Part shown: one piece after another, positions 11,491-22,271 of the stretch | Numbering within the stretch: the first letter of the stretch is position 1 | Layout of the letters: the number at the start of each line of letters is the position of its first letter | The notes under the pieces: model-generated | The model's database searches: none | The model's input: only the letters and a program-made list of their open reading frames with translations | Told to the model about the DNA's origin: nothing | DNA from: Ligula intestinalis | Lineage: Eukaryota > Platyhelminthes > Cestoda > Diphyllobothriidea > Diphyllobothriidae | Length of the DNA: 64,000 nt | Assembly (NCBI GenBank): GCA_036362985.1 | Contig: JAYGXS010000001.1 | Location: 15,322,487 to 15,386,486, forward strand | Reading direction: 5' to 3' | Made by a program: the position numbers and the translations under genes

Positions 11491-12361
11491 AACAAATGTA
11501 TTCCGGATCTGTATCCATCAGTGTACACCTCTCACTCGTTTCCTCCCGCCGCCATTTGCCTATCCAAGATTTGGGGCAGTGGCTGTCTACACGTGCCACA
11601 GACGACCTGAGGCCCATTACATGTAACGAAATGCATACTTACCATTTAAGTTCGGCCTTTCATTCATCATGGGCGGATATTTCTTTTTTAAAGTTGAAAA
11701 ATTCCCATAAGAGAGTTCAAGGCAGAACACAATAACAAGGGCGTTACTATTGGAATCCACCCGGAGGAAAGTTTTTTGCGTACAAAACCTGGAGGAGTTG
11801 TCTCAGGTGGCTATTGCCGCTGGTTGGTCTCCAGCGAACTCTTTGTCCCGCCTCGGAGGCAAGCCCCGGCATTGGAAGCGGACTAGTGTGTCCCCGTTAT
11901 CCAGTGTCGCTGCAACTCTCCTTGTGTCAGGGGGACAGTGTCTTATAAGAGAGTGTCTATTGCGTGTTAGCCTGTAGCCTGACTGGCGCATTGGGACAAC
12001 TGAAACCAGTGGCGCGCGTGAGCAAGCGCGTGCATCTATTTCCTCTCCAGAGGTTAAGGTCATCTCGCGTGGACAGTCATCGCCTGTATGCGGTCAGAGC
12101 TAAAAAACGAAGACACTTGGCTAGGCTCGACGCTTTAGGAAAGCCTCCAAATGTTGCAAGTATTTGTTCCTAACAGATTGCGCATGCGCATTATGTGGAG
12201 CGTACTGCGTAAGATGTGTGTGTGTAGATTGGGCAAGGTCTAGCGGTCTTTTCTGCTACATATTATTTGCTTGCCTATGGCTGGGTATGACTTTGTCATA
12301 ACCGAATGTCATGCAGCAGTTTCCCCAAGTGAGACTTTGGCGTTAGGTGTATGCTGGGCTT

Positions 12362-12449
12362 CTTCTCATTCTTCCTCCTCTTCTTCTTCTTCCTCCTCAT
12401 TTTCTTCTTTTCCTCCTCCTCCTCCTCCTCCTCCTCCTCCTCCTCCTCT

Positions 12450-12484
<35 letters not shown>

Positions 12485-12485
12485 T
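12362..12485. repeat. Pyrimidine-strand simple repeat (TTC/TCC/CCT)n
   Basis: About 124 nt are almost pure C and T on +. Three overlapping open frames of poly-Ser, poly-Pro/Leu and poly-Arg/Gly are products of the repeat and are not genes. Confidence 0.9.
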
Positions 12486-12624
12486 CAATTGCTTCCTGGG
12501 GCACACATGTTCGCTTGTACAGGCTGATATACTGTTTTGCTGATAGCAAAACACGCGTGTATAAATAAGGGGCTAAAAGGTAACCCACCTACATCTTCCT
12601 CAGACATTCTGATACCGGGCAAAT

Positions 12625-13453
12625 CGGACTGTCAGTCCAGAAGAAGAAGGAGCGATCACTGGAACAAGGGATTTATTATCCTGACGTTTCGGATTCCCTC
12701 GGGAATTCTTAACTATGAGAGCAACAACCCCATCTCTCACAAAAGGAGTTCCGTCAACAGTCTGCTACGCCGAGTGAAGACACACTCTTCGGACGAAAAC
12801 ATCGACCGAAACGAGCTCAAGTACTTGTTTGAATTGTTTTCCCGCAATGGTTACCCCAGAGACTTTGTGCGCCGATGCATGAGACAACAACAATCCAATA
12901 AAAAGAAACCCGATAGTTCCACTCAGGCGCCCAAAACGAACACATGGAGAGTCCTTCCTTACACAAGGAACGTTGCTGAACTCGTTGAAAGACACTTGCG
13001 GAAACACCAAATAAAAGTGGCGCACAAACCGATGGCTACTTTACGCACTCAGTTAGTACACCCTACCTCGATAAGAAAGAAGCCATCTAAAAACTCCCGT
13101 GTAAAGCTTCTGATAAGGTATATTGTGGCCAAACAGGAAGATCAGTCTCTACACGCATCCGCGAGCATCAATCGGCAGCGAAGAGCCATAACCGTTTTTT
13201 CGAAGTGGCCATGCATTGCCTTGACACAAAACATACTTTTCCATGGGACAAAACACGCATCGTTGGAGTTTTCCCCTCCAAAAAAGGCCGAGAATTTCTT
13301 GAGGCCATGCAATCGGATGACTCATGCATCAATCGGCGTATTGAATTAGCCGGAGTGTACAAACACCTCAAAGAAAGATGGAAAAGACTGCAGCCGACAA
13401 ACATGGACCAACATGAACCGCAATTAGCGTCCACACCGGATAACGTGGACTGA
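12625..13453 (+). mobile_element. Penelope-like element with one frameshift
   Basis: Terminal sequence (GGAGCGATCACTGGAACAAG) leads into RT C-terminal blocks HKRSSVNSLLRRVKTHS and NGYPRDFVRRCM. After a frameshift at about 13075-13095 comes a GIY-YIG endonuclease (VYCGQTGRSVSTRIREH). The C-terminal tail follows (FLEAMQSDDSCINRRIELAG), ending at TGA 13451-13453. It differs clearly from the 2-kb copy, so it belongs to another subfamily. Confidence 0.8.
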
Positions 13454-14390
13454 CCCCGGACTAACCCAAATTACAGTTGCCTATTAGTCATTACGGCATT
13501 GCAACTGATAATCATGTCCATCACGATGTGACGCAAATTGTAACCCCCAATTAATACCCACACCAGACTGACTATACAACTGTATGAGCACTTTGAAATG
13601 CTAACTGTTGTTTGCAAATTTCTCTCAAGTCTGACGAGGAACTGGGGATCCAGTGTCGAAAATGTACTCAAAAAACTTATTTATTTCCCAAAGGATGCCT
13701 TTCCATGAAAATAGTAGAACAGTCTGAGACATGCGCAGATAAGGGTGATACATGCACAGATTACACGGTGTTCATAGTTCGTAGCGGTCACCCGCATGCG
13801 TACTTTAATTGTCAGTTCCTTTAGCCACCACTTGCGGTTTTAATTGGTGCGGTGATGGCTCATTAATTGCCACAGCGTTCTTGTCCGCGTCGGATGCGGG
13901 TTTGATAATTGCGTGACAATTATGCCCGCTGTTGTCAGAGTTGTAGTTGTGCCCAGTCCTTCCTACGTGACCGATTCTCTTGCTTACGAAATTTCTCAGT
14001 ACACCGTACGGGAACGCCAAATACTTGCGCTTGTTGATGGACGAGGTATCTTGCGAAACTTAATTTCAAGTGCTGTCTCTCGCTTCGCTTTGGATTCGAG
14101 GGATCGTTCTGCCACGTTCTGCTGAAGCTTCCTGGAACTTGCATATTCACTTCTATGTGTATGTGAGTAGGTTTGGTAAGGTCTAGTTGTCGTTTCTGTT
14201 ACATGTGGTTGTTTTACTGTCTATGGCGGGATATGACCATGCGATGGTCCAATGTCCCGCAGCAGTTTCGGTAGGCGAGATTTTAGTGTCAGGTGTAGGC
14301 TGGGCACCTAACCCTGCTTTCGCGGTCTCCTTGGGGCAGAATCGCAAGTAACCAGTAAGGTCATAGTCTGACTACAATGCCTCGAAGTGT
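13454..14390. other. Intron stretch with Penelope-like terminal similarity
   Basis: The part at 13800-13960 (TTAATTGTCAGTTCCTTTAG, GGTGCGGTGATGGCTCATTA) resembles 41125-41310. That segment follows Penelope-like terminal sequence. The rest is unrecognised. Confidence 0.4.
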
Positions 14391-14620
14391 GTGAACCTAA
14401 CATTAGAGTTCATATTCATCGTAGGCCGAGCAGCCTCGAAAGCTAAAAGATTGCCGCTTGAGGCATGGTACTCAGACGCCAACTCTGTCAACAAGCATCT
14501 GGACCTCCCTGCGGCATACAAAGTCCTACGTCATTGTGTAAGTAAAAGACAGGACAAGGTAAAACCGAAGTCAGAATTTGCAGACGAAGGTGGCCCTGTG
14601 ACAAAACCACCGTAAGAGGG
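14391..14620 (+). mobile_element. Penelope-like element, C-terminal tail only
   Basis: The frame contains LEAWYSDANSVNKHLDLPAA followed by YKVLRHCVSKRQ. This is the conserved end of the endonuclease-bearing Penelope-like protein. The copy is cut off upstream, and related tails lie at 30.8, 33.5 and 42.4 kb. Confidence 0.65.
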
Positions 14621-15341
14621 AGCAGGATTACCAGCATTCTCTACCGTGGGACAAAGCAGAATACCAACTTCCGTCAGGCCAAGCCAACATCCACACACAG
14701 GGCAAAACAGCGTACGAAGTAAAATCGATCAGCCCAAGCCCAAAACGTACGGCCGTAACTTTAAAATTGCCGATCGATAAATTCATTTTTCGATTCGACA
14801 AAGGACAGCCGCCCCAGCTGTGCGAAACGTCAGCAAATCTACAAATTTATTCCGGTGAGCAGATGATGAACCCTGACTTTTTCAAATGTGAACCTAACGT
14901 ACTGCACTCAATCATTGGAGAGATAGCACCTGCTAGACGCTCTGCAATTAAGATGAGGGCTACCAGTTCTTGTCTTCTATACTGCGCACATGTGCACAAT
15001 ACTCTAGTCAGTCATCACTGGCGCGCTCCGCCTTACATAGACGGTGCATTTGGCGTTTAATTGTCCTTTGTTAACAATGAAAGCTATCGTGGATCTGAAT
15101 CCGTCGATAAATATGCCTTCTTTCACGGATTTTGCACTCACGTAATGCAAGAATGATGAAAAAAACCCGTCATTATGTAGACAAATATGTGAATACATTT
15201 TCTTTTAACATGCATTCGACTTTTGGTGCTTGAAGTTTGAAGTAAGATAAAAAGTAAGATAAAATATGAACTCCCTTTTTCGCCGTTGTATTTTCCTTCC
15301 GGTTTCCAATAATTAAACAACCTTTTATTGCCCCTTTTCAG

Positions 15342-15425
15342 TTCGTTAAATTTGCCAAAAACGTTGAAGAACAGAACCTCGTGACGGTACAGTATCGCGG
15401 CAATATATACTACAGAGCTTGTAAA
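15342..15425 (+). CDS. prdm9-like: PR/SET exon 3: EEQNL segment of the domain
   Basis: This is an 84-nt, 28-codon exon, phase 0 to phase 0, after CCCCTTTTCAG and before GTAAGA at 15426. Its product contains FVKFAKNVEEQNLVTVQY followed by RGNIYYRACK. PRDM9 has [29 protein letters not shown] at the same place, so the match covers the whole exon. EEQNL is a diagnostic block for PR/SET domains of the PRDM9/PRDM11/PRDM1 kind. It follows SNWLR of exon 2 exactly as in the family. Confidence 0.88.
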
Positions 15426-15461
15426 GTAAGACCGACGTCTGTTGCCCTTAGTTCTTTCTAG
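15426..15461 (+). other. 36-nt intron between PR/SET exons 3 and 4
   Basis: It starts GTAAGA and ends TTCTTTCTAG. Removing it joins RACK to TIPPNVELL without a frame change, as the family alignment requires. Left in, it would insert 12 residues (VRPTSVALSSF plus a stop codon TAG in frame), so it must be spliced. Introns of this size are common in parasitic flatworms. Confidence 0.8.
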
Positions 15462-15510
15462 ACAATCCCTCCGAACGTTGAATTACTCACCGCTTATGGC
15501 GAAAGTGTAG
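15462..15510 (+). CDS. prdm9-like: PR/SET exon 4: C-terminal SET motif (ELLTAYG)
   Basis: This exon follows exon 3 after an intron of only 36 nt (15426-15461, ending TTTCTAG). It reads TIPPNVELLTAYGES and lines up with VIRPGCELLVWYGDEY of PRDM9. The catalytic-side Tyr-Gly pair is kept, but the Trp before it is replaced by Ala. The 3' boundary is uncertain. The finger exons need an upstream phase-1 donor, and two are possible: A|GTGTAG at 15505 and G|GTTTAA at 15511. I used the second. Confidence 0.75.
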
Positions 15511-16070
15511 GTTTAAACGTGCTCTTGGTTTTAAGTCCCATCATGCTATTTACTATGGTCCTTTATATTTCTAGATTAATTGAGCCACACCATAGAAATA
15601 ATGGGGATTTCAACTTCGATCGAAAGCTACTTTTTTACCAGTTCTGGTAATTAGGCCTACGCAACTATTTGAAACGCTTTTGGCGTGCATCAAACGCCCT
15701 CTTAACTTTGCCTCCTTGACGCTGCTCTTATCAATGCGACATTTTTAGCTCCCAGAGAGACTGAAATCGCCAACGGCTGATGAAACCACAGTCAATCCAT
15801 CAGAAGGTAGGTCCCGAATGACTGGTTTAAATTGCGTTTCACTGCAATATCTCTTTTTTATTACCTTTTTTCTATAACTGCTGAGCAATCTGCGCTTGCT
15901 TCGTTCGACATCTAAAGGGCAGGGCTTGATTTTGGGCCCTTAACGCCAGTGTTGAGTGCCTGTAGCGTCTAAGCGGTCAGGGTGCTCAGATCACTACAAT
16001 CATCTGGTCAAATCCTAGTTTGTTTTTATGAAGCCGGAGGCAAAAGAATGAGGTATATTTTGAGCACAGA
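15511..16070. other. Intron stretch after PR/SET exon 4
   Basis: No exon or repeat is recognised. The frame after AYGES stays open for some distance (VGLNVLLVLSPIM) but resembles nothing in the family. Confidence 0.35.
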
Positions 16071-16074
16071 ACCC

Positions 16075-17070
16075 CGAGTTACTGTCTCAGGCAGCAGTGG
16101 TCACTGGAAAACCCAGCGTTAGCGTTGCCTGCGTCCAATCCTGTTTGATATAGAGGGTGAGACAGTTGCCGCAGCTGTTTTTATGCTTGTGGAGGGACTT
16201 TAAGCAGTGTCCACTTGGTATGTTCCGTTGATCGAGCTTCTGCCCTGTATTGTGGTCCTTGCAGTGTCGATCGATGGGTGGTGTGTCCAAGCGGCGCTTA
16301 GGCAGCCGTAACTATTTGGACGCACGCGTGTACGCGACTGGAAGTTGGTCAAGGGTCAGTGAGTTGAACATAGTTGCCTGCAAAATCGCATGACGTTGAC
16401 GCAGTGTGCATTGAACGAAGAAGCCGGACATCAATGTTGGCTTTCCGCCACACGCCTCTTTATAATGGTGAGCCACCTTTGCTTTAACGGGTCGGCACGT
16501 TTATACGTTCGGCAGGATTATATTCTGCCGCCCATTCTGCTCAATTACACCTGTGACGGACGGCCACAATGCCTGTCCACCACCCTGTCGTTCTTCAAGG
16601 CTCGCTGCCCGAATTCATGCGTTTTCACAAACTACTGTTCCAATGCTCGCTTACACTGGCACCCGTAGCCGCTTCTGGCTGACTGATAACAGCTGCGCCA
16701 GCGTCCTCGCGTCCTTCGGATTTCCGGCGGTCCCCTACAGTTGACGTCAGCTTACTCAGTCACGTACACACGCCCGCGTGTTCACGTGCGTCCAAATACG
16801 CACGCCTGTCTACGAGCCACTTGAAATACAGCACTCTTCGGCCGATGCAGAAAAGACCTCTACAGGCGACATCCCCTCCGGCAATTGCAACACACCGATA
16901 ACAGAACACTTTAACTTGCTTGTAAAAGTAACTGTCATCACCCCACACAGTACACTGTCGACTCCTTCAGGTCTGGCTGGACGCATTCAACGCTTGCCCT
17001 AACTTCGCCAGTGGCCACTGCCGCCTGAGACTGCAACGGGGAATTCTGTACACAATAAACCACTTTTTCT
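16075..17070. repeat. Inverted pair of an interspersed repeat
   Basis: The left copy, 16075-16300, starts TCTCAGGCAGCAGTGGTCAC. The right copy, about 16785-17070, ends GTGGCCACTGCCGCCTGAGA, so the two face each other across about 480 bp. A third copy lies at 54985-55285 in the left orientation. No coding similarity was recognised. Confidence 0.6.
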
Positions 17071-17109
17071 AGCGATGCCTGCCTTTTAACTTCCAACCTG
17101 AAATTTGGC

Positions 17110-17490
17110 CTGATGATTTTAGTGATCCGAGTACACCCAAGACTTAGACCCCTACACCTCATTGATGGGATTCTCGGGAAGGTTCTAAACGAAAGTGACG
17201 CTGTTCAGTTTGCACCCGAATGCCAGCTGACTGATCCTAACTCCGCAGATGATATGGGCTTGCGAGCTTCCACCTTTAATGTTCTGTATTCTATGTTTTT
17301 CATGGTTGAATGAGGTCGCTAAACCTGTCGGCGTATACTAAGAAGAATGGCGCATTTTCGGGCTCTGATCGAGGAAAACTTTTATCGGGATCGGTATCTG
17401 TCAACTTGATTTTGGATAATATTGTCTCCCGAATCGGTGCTGCTCATTGCGTTATCTGCAGCCTTATAAAGTGTGTCTTTATCGGTTTTT
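17110..17490 (+). mobile_element. RTE-like LINE remnant, decayed
   Basis: LIDGILGKVLNESDAVQFAP, then CQLTDPNSADDMG, corresponds to the YADD region of the copy at 26.3 kb; here the catalytic Tyr is Ser. Later NIVSRIGAAHCVICSLIKC matches the downstream RTE block. Frames are broken. Confidence 0.65.
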
Positions 17491-17494
17491 GCAG

Positions 17495-17602
17495 GCCGCA
17501 AGGACGTGTATTCAAAAGCCAACAGTCTGTCGTACCTCAACTATCCTGGGAATGTGTTGCATTATAATCGATATAACAACACCACTAAGGTAATCTTTCG
17601 TA
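17495..17602 (+). CDS. Candidate linker exon between the SET domain and the finger array
   Basis: After ATCGGTTTTTGCAG there is an open segment reading RKDVYSKANSLSYLNYPGN and on to NNTTK. It enters in phase 1, as exon 4 would need. The better donor (AAG|GTAATC at 17590) leaves in phase 0 and would not fit finger 1. A weaker donor, A|GTAGAA at 17603, leaves in phase 1 and would. It lies at the 3' edge of an RTE-like remnant, so it may be chance. I recognise no domain in it. Confidence 0.3.
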
Positions 17603-17609
17603 GTAGAAA

Positions 17610-19425
17610 ACGCATTTCAAATTATAGCTTATGCCGTTTTACTCCCATAATTAATTAAGTTCATAATTCTCAAGAAATTGCGAGCAGCTTTGCCGCATCA
17701 GATATCGCCGGGGAGCAAACATGCGTATTGTAATCATACGAAATGGAAGTTTACATGCTATAGGTCAAAGGTGGGTCGACTCAGTCTTGCCATCAGGACA
17801 CCGAAAGGAGAGCAAGGTTGAGCTAAGATGAAATTTTCTGATTATTATAATTGGCAGTGTTTTGATCTATAACGGCGCCGTAAAAGTCTTGATTTATGTG
17901 GTCTCTATCTGTCAAGGTGGGATGTTGGGATCGCTAAACAAGCAGTTTATTGGCTTGATGTTTTGAATTCTCTTCCGAACGCCTCATCAGAGTGCAACAT
18001 TTATAGGTCGCAGCTATCAGACCACTATATGTATTCTCTAATTGGTAACCCCTACGTTTACCGCTTGAATTCGTTCTTTATGTGATGGCTACTTGTCAGT
18101 TTGTAACCGAGTCGTTAATAGCCGTAGCTCCATGCCTGTTGGCGAGATAACCAACCGTGTAATTTGCGTACTGTCACTAGAACTGTTAGTTCCCCGCGTG
18201 GATAACTACTCTTTTCAGTATATGAAGGCAGTAAGTCATTAAACTTGTTTATCAACTTCGAACCGAAGAACAATAACTCAAAGAGTTTGCGGTCCAGGCA
18301 GTTTTTATCTCCTGTCGAACGTGTCGGGCTTGCGTTCTTCCTCCTCACTGTTGCAGTTCAAAGGAATTTATCAGTTTCTTCGATGCAATTTCTCTATCTC
18401 AGATGCAAATGTTTTTCAGCGTAGCAATGGACCTTAAGGCCGCATAACTCGACACTTGATAGTTGCTTCTGGTCCCTGGGCCTCTCCTAGTACAATTTCT
18501 GTTAGAACGCGACTTAGAGCACCGATGCAATTAGGTCTGTCCTCTCTTTTGCCCACGTTCAAGCGTTCTTCTGGCACGGACCTATTCGCTTCTACCGGAA
18601 GTCATTTGGTTGCCTCTATCCTGGTCCAGATTTCAGTGGCTCCTTTATGCGCTTTTATGACAACTCCTGCCGACGAGGAAGCATACGTGTGCCTTATCAT
18701 TTCAATACATTCAGTCCCATCCTCGATAGTTGGCATGTGCCCTATAGCGCCAGATGAATGGGTGAAACATTCGCTGGTAAATTTAATTAGATTGCTGTCT
18801 CAACAGCTGAATTTAGGTGGCCTTTGTGCAGGGAAAACTTGTTCATTCCCCATTGCTGTGTCCTCTTTGAGGGGTGTCTGCGCATCGCCTTGTACGCTGA
18901 TGTGAATTTCATTCGACAACCAGAGTATAACATTTTTGTGGATCAAGGTTTTTGCAGATTCCAGGACCTTTGTTTTTATTATCGTTGATCATTTTTTTTA
19001 CGTTAGCATCGGCCACCTCCCTGGCAGCTCGTGATGTTTAAAGGTCGCCACCAGTGTCCGATCGCCTCTTTTAATCCTCGCGTTCAGCATATTCTACCTA
19101 AGCTGGGTGATTTTACTGCAGCTCTCATTAGTCGATAAGTATTTGCGTTGTGTTAGGCTGTGGCAGAATATATCTTCCGCTTCGTCTGCAAGAATTGAGT
19201 TTTTTTGCGTAGTTTGTCTGCGAAAGCGTGTGTGTTTCTGTCAGGCCGTTCGCGCAAATTTGTCGATAGTCGTTTTTTTGGGGCATACCACCCTCAGTGA
19301 AGTGGTATAAGAGATATCCGTCGGTATTTTAGCGTACAGTTAGCATTTTGCTTTTGGTGCTGCATAACGCTGACCCTAGTTATCATATCTTCTTATTATG
19401 AATTTAAGTTGACCCAATTGTGATA
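17610..19425. other. Intron stretch without a recognised feature
   Basis: Several AG-ended pyrimidine tracts lie at 18.3-19.1 kb, but none opens a frame with similarity to PRDM or finger sequence. The 149-residue frame at 18456-18905 has no motif that I can name. Confidence 0.35.
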
Positions 19426-19429
19426 AAAA

Positions 19430-19525
19430 CTCGAGGCATTCGGCGGGATCTGAACCCGCGTATTAGAGAAGGCCTTTACCGGAAGCCAACGCTCTAACCG
19501 ATAAGCTACAAACGTCCCACCTCGA
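19430..19525 (-). repeat. tRNA-derived SINE-like repeat, family 2
   Basis: Read on the minus strand it has a tRNA-like layout: an A-box-like TAGCTTATCGGTTAGAGC and a B-box-like GCGGGTTCAGATCCC. It is flanked by CTCGAGG and CCTCGAG. Related copies are at 32191-32280 (-), 32503-32593 (+) and 46841-46916 (-). The shared non-tRNA flanks, for example ATCATCTAGAATCCACCA, argue for a SINE rather than a tRNA gene. Confidence 0.6.
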
Positions 19526-20539
19526 GTTATGGATTTAATCACACTTGGGTCGATATTACCCTCCCAACTTTACCTCTCGTATGGAATCTACTAATACGGA
19601 AAAGCAAGTCCAAGCAGGATTTCCTCAGCAATCATCTAGAATCCACCAGAATGAACACTAGGCTGACTTAATTATTAGAAGGTTTGGCACTTCCTGAGAC
19701 TCGCATGTGTTGGCATGGGCGCTCCGGTCGGCCCGATGATGGGAACTGTTTGCCCCTCGGAAGGTCCCAAGCTATGTGCAGATCCGATTTCTGCACGGGT
19801 GTCCTGATGACTAGGTGTTGCCAACGTTTGTTACATATCAACCGCCCCCGTGAACACGTAATTAACGGACAGTTGTCCGCTTCTGCGCTAATTACTTGGT
19901 GGCCGGCGTGCTGATCCTGACCTGCTGACTTTTCATGGCGGCGTGATGATTACTCGTCCATCTCGCTCACCGGCGTTAACATTAGAAGACACTTTCGCCA
20001 GTGGCTAATTACTCTGACCAAACTGAACCTCATCACCGAACATGGGTTGGGACCCCTGAAACATGACTCAGGAAACCCGTGACTCACACGGCCATCTGAC
20101 TCCTGGAAACTGGCGTTAGAAGACAGGTTCACTTGAGCTGTCTCTGAATGGGGAAAGTCCTTGGCCGAACTCAGCACTGAGTGTTGATTAGACAGGTCAT
20201 AACACTTGTTTATAGGCTGGAGGTCCTTAAACCATGACTTCCCATACTCGCGGTCCACACTCCAGTGCCAGATGGCCGAGCAATCATCCAGCACCCAAAT
20301 CCAGAATGGGCGATGAAAATTCAGCAGCTCACGACCCGCACGCAAGTCGGCAAATATCCTGGACAAGAGAGAGCCGTTAATTATCATAGGTGTGCAGTGG
20401 CATCGCGGCTGTATCCTATAAATACTCAAATTCACTATTTTTTAAAATTACTCCTTCCTGCTTTTATCTCTGACGATCGGTTCGAGAAGGAATGTGTAAT
20501 ATCAAGTCATGTTCATCATGGGAAACGTAGGCAAACGCC

Positions 20540-20740
20540 TTTGAAATCTTCATTGGTACACAGAAGTGAAAAAATGCCTCGGTACAGCAGAACATTTCAA
20601 AAGAGGTCGTTCACATAATTGTTGGCCATTACTCACTTGTTGAAGTAATACAGTTACACATGGTGATATAAGTTAACACGAGCCAACAGGTGTAACTCAG
20701 TGAAAAGAGCAGACAATGAAAAAAATCCCAAGAATTCGAA
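20540..20740. repeat. Interspersed repeat, second copy of the 10.23-kb family
   Basis: It shares CAGCAGAACATTTCAAAAGA and the following blocks with 10230-10400. It ends about 70 bp before finger exon 1. Confidence 0.45.
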
Positions 20741-20809
20741 AGATGGAATGTTATTTATAGAATTTTTAGGTGCTTGTTCGTTTAACTGCTTTTCATTTTG
20801 AATTTTCAG

Positions 20810-20896
20810 CACCTCGAGAACATACGTGTGAGTTCTGTGGCAAAGCCTTCCTACAGAAGGGACACTTGAAGGAGCATGTGAATGCTGTTCACAAAA
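20810..20896 (+). CDS. Zinc-finger exon 1 (C2H2, C-x2-C-x12-H-x4-H)
   Basis: This is an 87-nt exon, phase 1 to phase 1, after TTTTCAG and before GTACG. It encodes PREHTCEFCGKAF and then LQKGHLKEHVNAVHK. Cys pair, conserved Phe and Leu, and His pair are all in place. The predicted contact residues at helix positions -1, 2, 3 and 6 are Q, G, H, E. The exon stands alone, with 5.3 kb of intron upstream and 6.7 kb downstream. The linker from the last His to the next Cys has the usual seven residues, but it reads like KKLREH rather than TGEKP. Confidence 0.88.
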
Positions 20897-21049
20897 GTAC
20901 GTTTTTATTTATATTAATAATATATAATATTAATAGCTGACTGACTTGTCTCGTTATTAATATCACTGAACTAAGTACCTGCTATAGCTCAGTATGTTTT
21001 AACCCGACTTATAGACCGAAGAAGGCAAAATAAGTCTTCTGCTAGGCAG

Positions 21050-21335
21050 GGGCTTTATTTATAACAACACAAAGACAACATAGTCCTTTAGCTTGCCCAC
21101 TCTGGCGTATTTATAAGGTTCTGGTCTTTCTAGAATGTTCGTGACGTATGGTTTCCGCCTGGGCATTCTGGCATCTCCTCGACTGCGGCCACTGCCCACG
21201 CTGTGCGGGCTGTCGTCTCGTTTGCTCGACGCAAGGTGTGAGCGGCTTGACTGCGGGCATGCCCCAGCTGGCCTGCTCTTTTCACCGACTGCCGTGAGTG
21301 CATGGGGGTCCCGCCTCCGTAACTGTGGCTGTCGA
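21050..21335. repeat. LTR-like repeat, copy 1
   Basis: Shared with 23560-23910: a TTTATT stretch, then TATTTATA(A/C)GG(T/C)TC(T/C)GGTCTTTC, and ending CCGACTGCCGTGA(G/A)TGC. A reversed TATA-like stretch (CTTATAAATACGCC on -) fits a promoter, so it may be a solo LTR on the minus strand. No coding part is seen. Confidence 0.4.
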
Positions 21336-21724
21336 TACAAGCAAAAAATGCCAGTCCCAGGAAGTAATCAAGAGGACATTGACGCAATCGGTGGGGCAAT
21401 AGTTTTATTAGCCTAGCGTTTCAGTTTCCAGCATGAAGCCGTCACGCGAAGGCAGGGCAGAAAAGGGGGCGCCAATTTTAAAGTCCCGGCCCATTTAGCG
21501 AGAATTGGGCCATCTATCCAAATTTGAGGAGACTGAAGTTCTCGCCTGGGAGGTGAAAATCGCGTGAACCGCGAGTCGCTGCCAGTCGATGAACCTATGT
21601 AGTGACCTCCCCAACCCACATTCGGTGTTGAGACTTATTTTGACCAAACAATTAGTCCCTCAGGGGGGGGCGGACAGACAACCGAGCCATCATCACGCCG
21701 AACTCCAACGCGGGTGATTACATT

Positions 21725-22265
21725 TCATCAGGTCACGACCCTCACGCCGGCCCACGAGCAATTAGCACACAAGCCGGCAACTATCCTCGATAAGGGGAGC
21801 CCTTACTTGTCATACGGCAGTTCGTCCATGAAAAGCTGAAGCAAAGCGGTACCCCCCACGGGATTATAGTGAGAGTAGACTTGCAGGGAATCTACCGCAC
21901 TCTCTCAGCACTCCCACATTAGCACCCAATGCCAAGAAAAAAATCCAGACAATCGGAGATGGGGGAAGCTCAGGCGGTGTGCGCGAAACACACTCCAACA
22001 CGCGGTGCTAGGTAGGCACCCGTCTAGCAGCGCCATAAAGGTCACAGTAAGGATGAGCCGTTGCAGCCTGACTCTCAGCCCGCAGTAAGCCACTCCACAC
22101 AAAAAGACGCACACTGGACAGACTGCGGTGTCCAGGTTATCTCATGTAGTTAGCAACCCTAAAAGTCACGCCGTTTGGCGCACCTTGGTAGCTTCAAGCG
22201 CATCAGATTGTTTTCAAGGAGGAAAAAAATGCGCTGAGGGTTGACTTCACTCTCTCCGCCAACAC
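21725..22265. repeat. Interspersed repeat with GTAGACTTGC core
   Basis: It matches 35560-35995 over several ordered blocks, including AGCGCCATAAAGG, CATTGCAGCCTGACTCTCAG-like sequence and TCACTCTCTCC. The core GTAGACTTGCAG with CTACCGCACTCTCTC recurs at 24.1, 26.1 and 31.5 kb. Class unknown. Confidence 0.5.
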
Positions 22266-22271
22266 CAGCAA

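Noticed and set aside
12271..12588. Four open frames rich in Ser, Pro, Leu, Arg or Gly
   Set aside because: They are translations of a simple C/T repeat.
18456..18905. 149-codon + frame as a gene or exon of the finger gene
   Set aside because: No motif, no fitting splice sites in phase 1, and composition like the surrounding intron.
19430..19525. tRNA gene (also at 8060-8125, 22551-22618, 32191-32280, 32503-32593, 46841-46916)
   Set aside because: A- and B-box-like motifs are present but the stems are poor, and the copies share non-tRNA flanks, so they are SINE heads.
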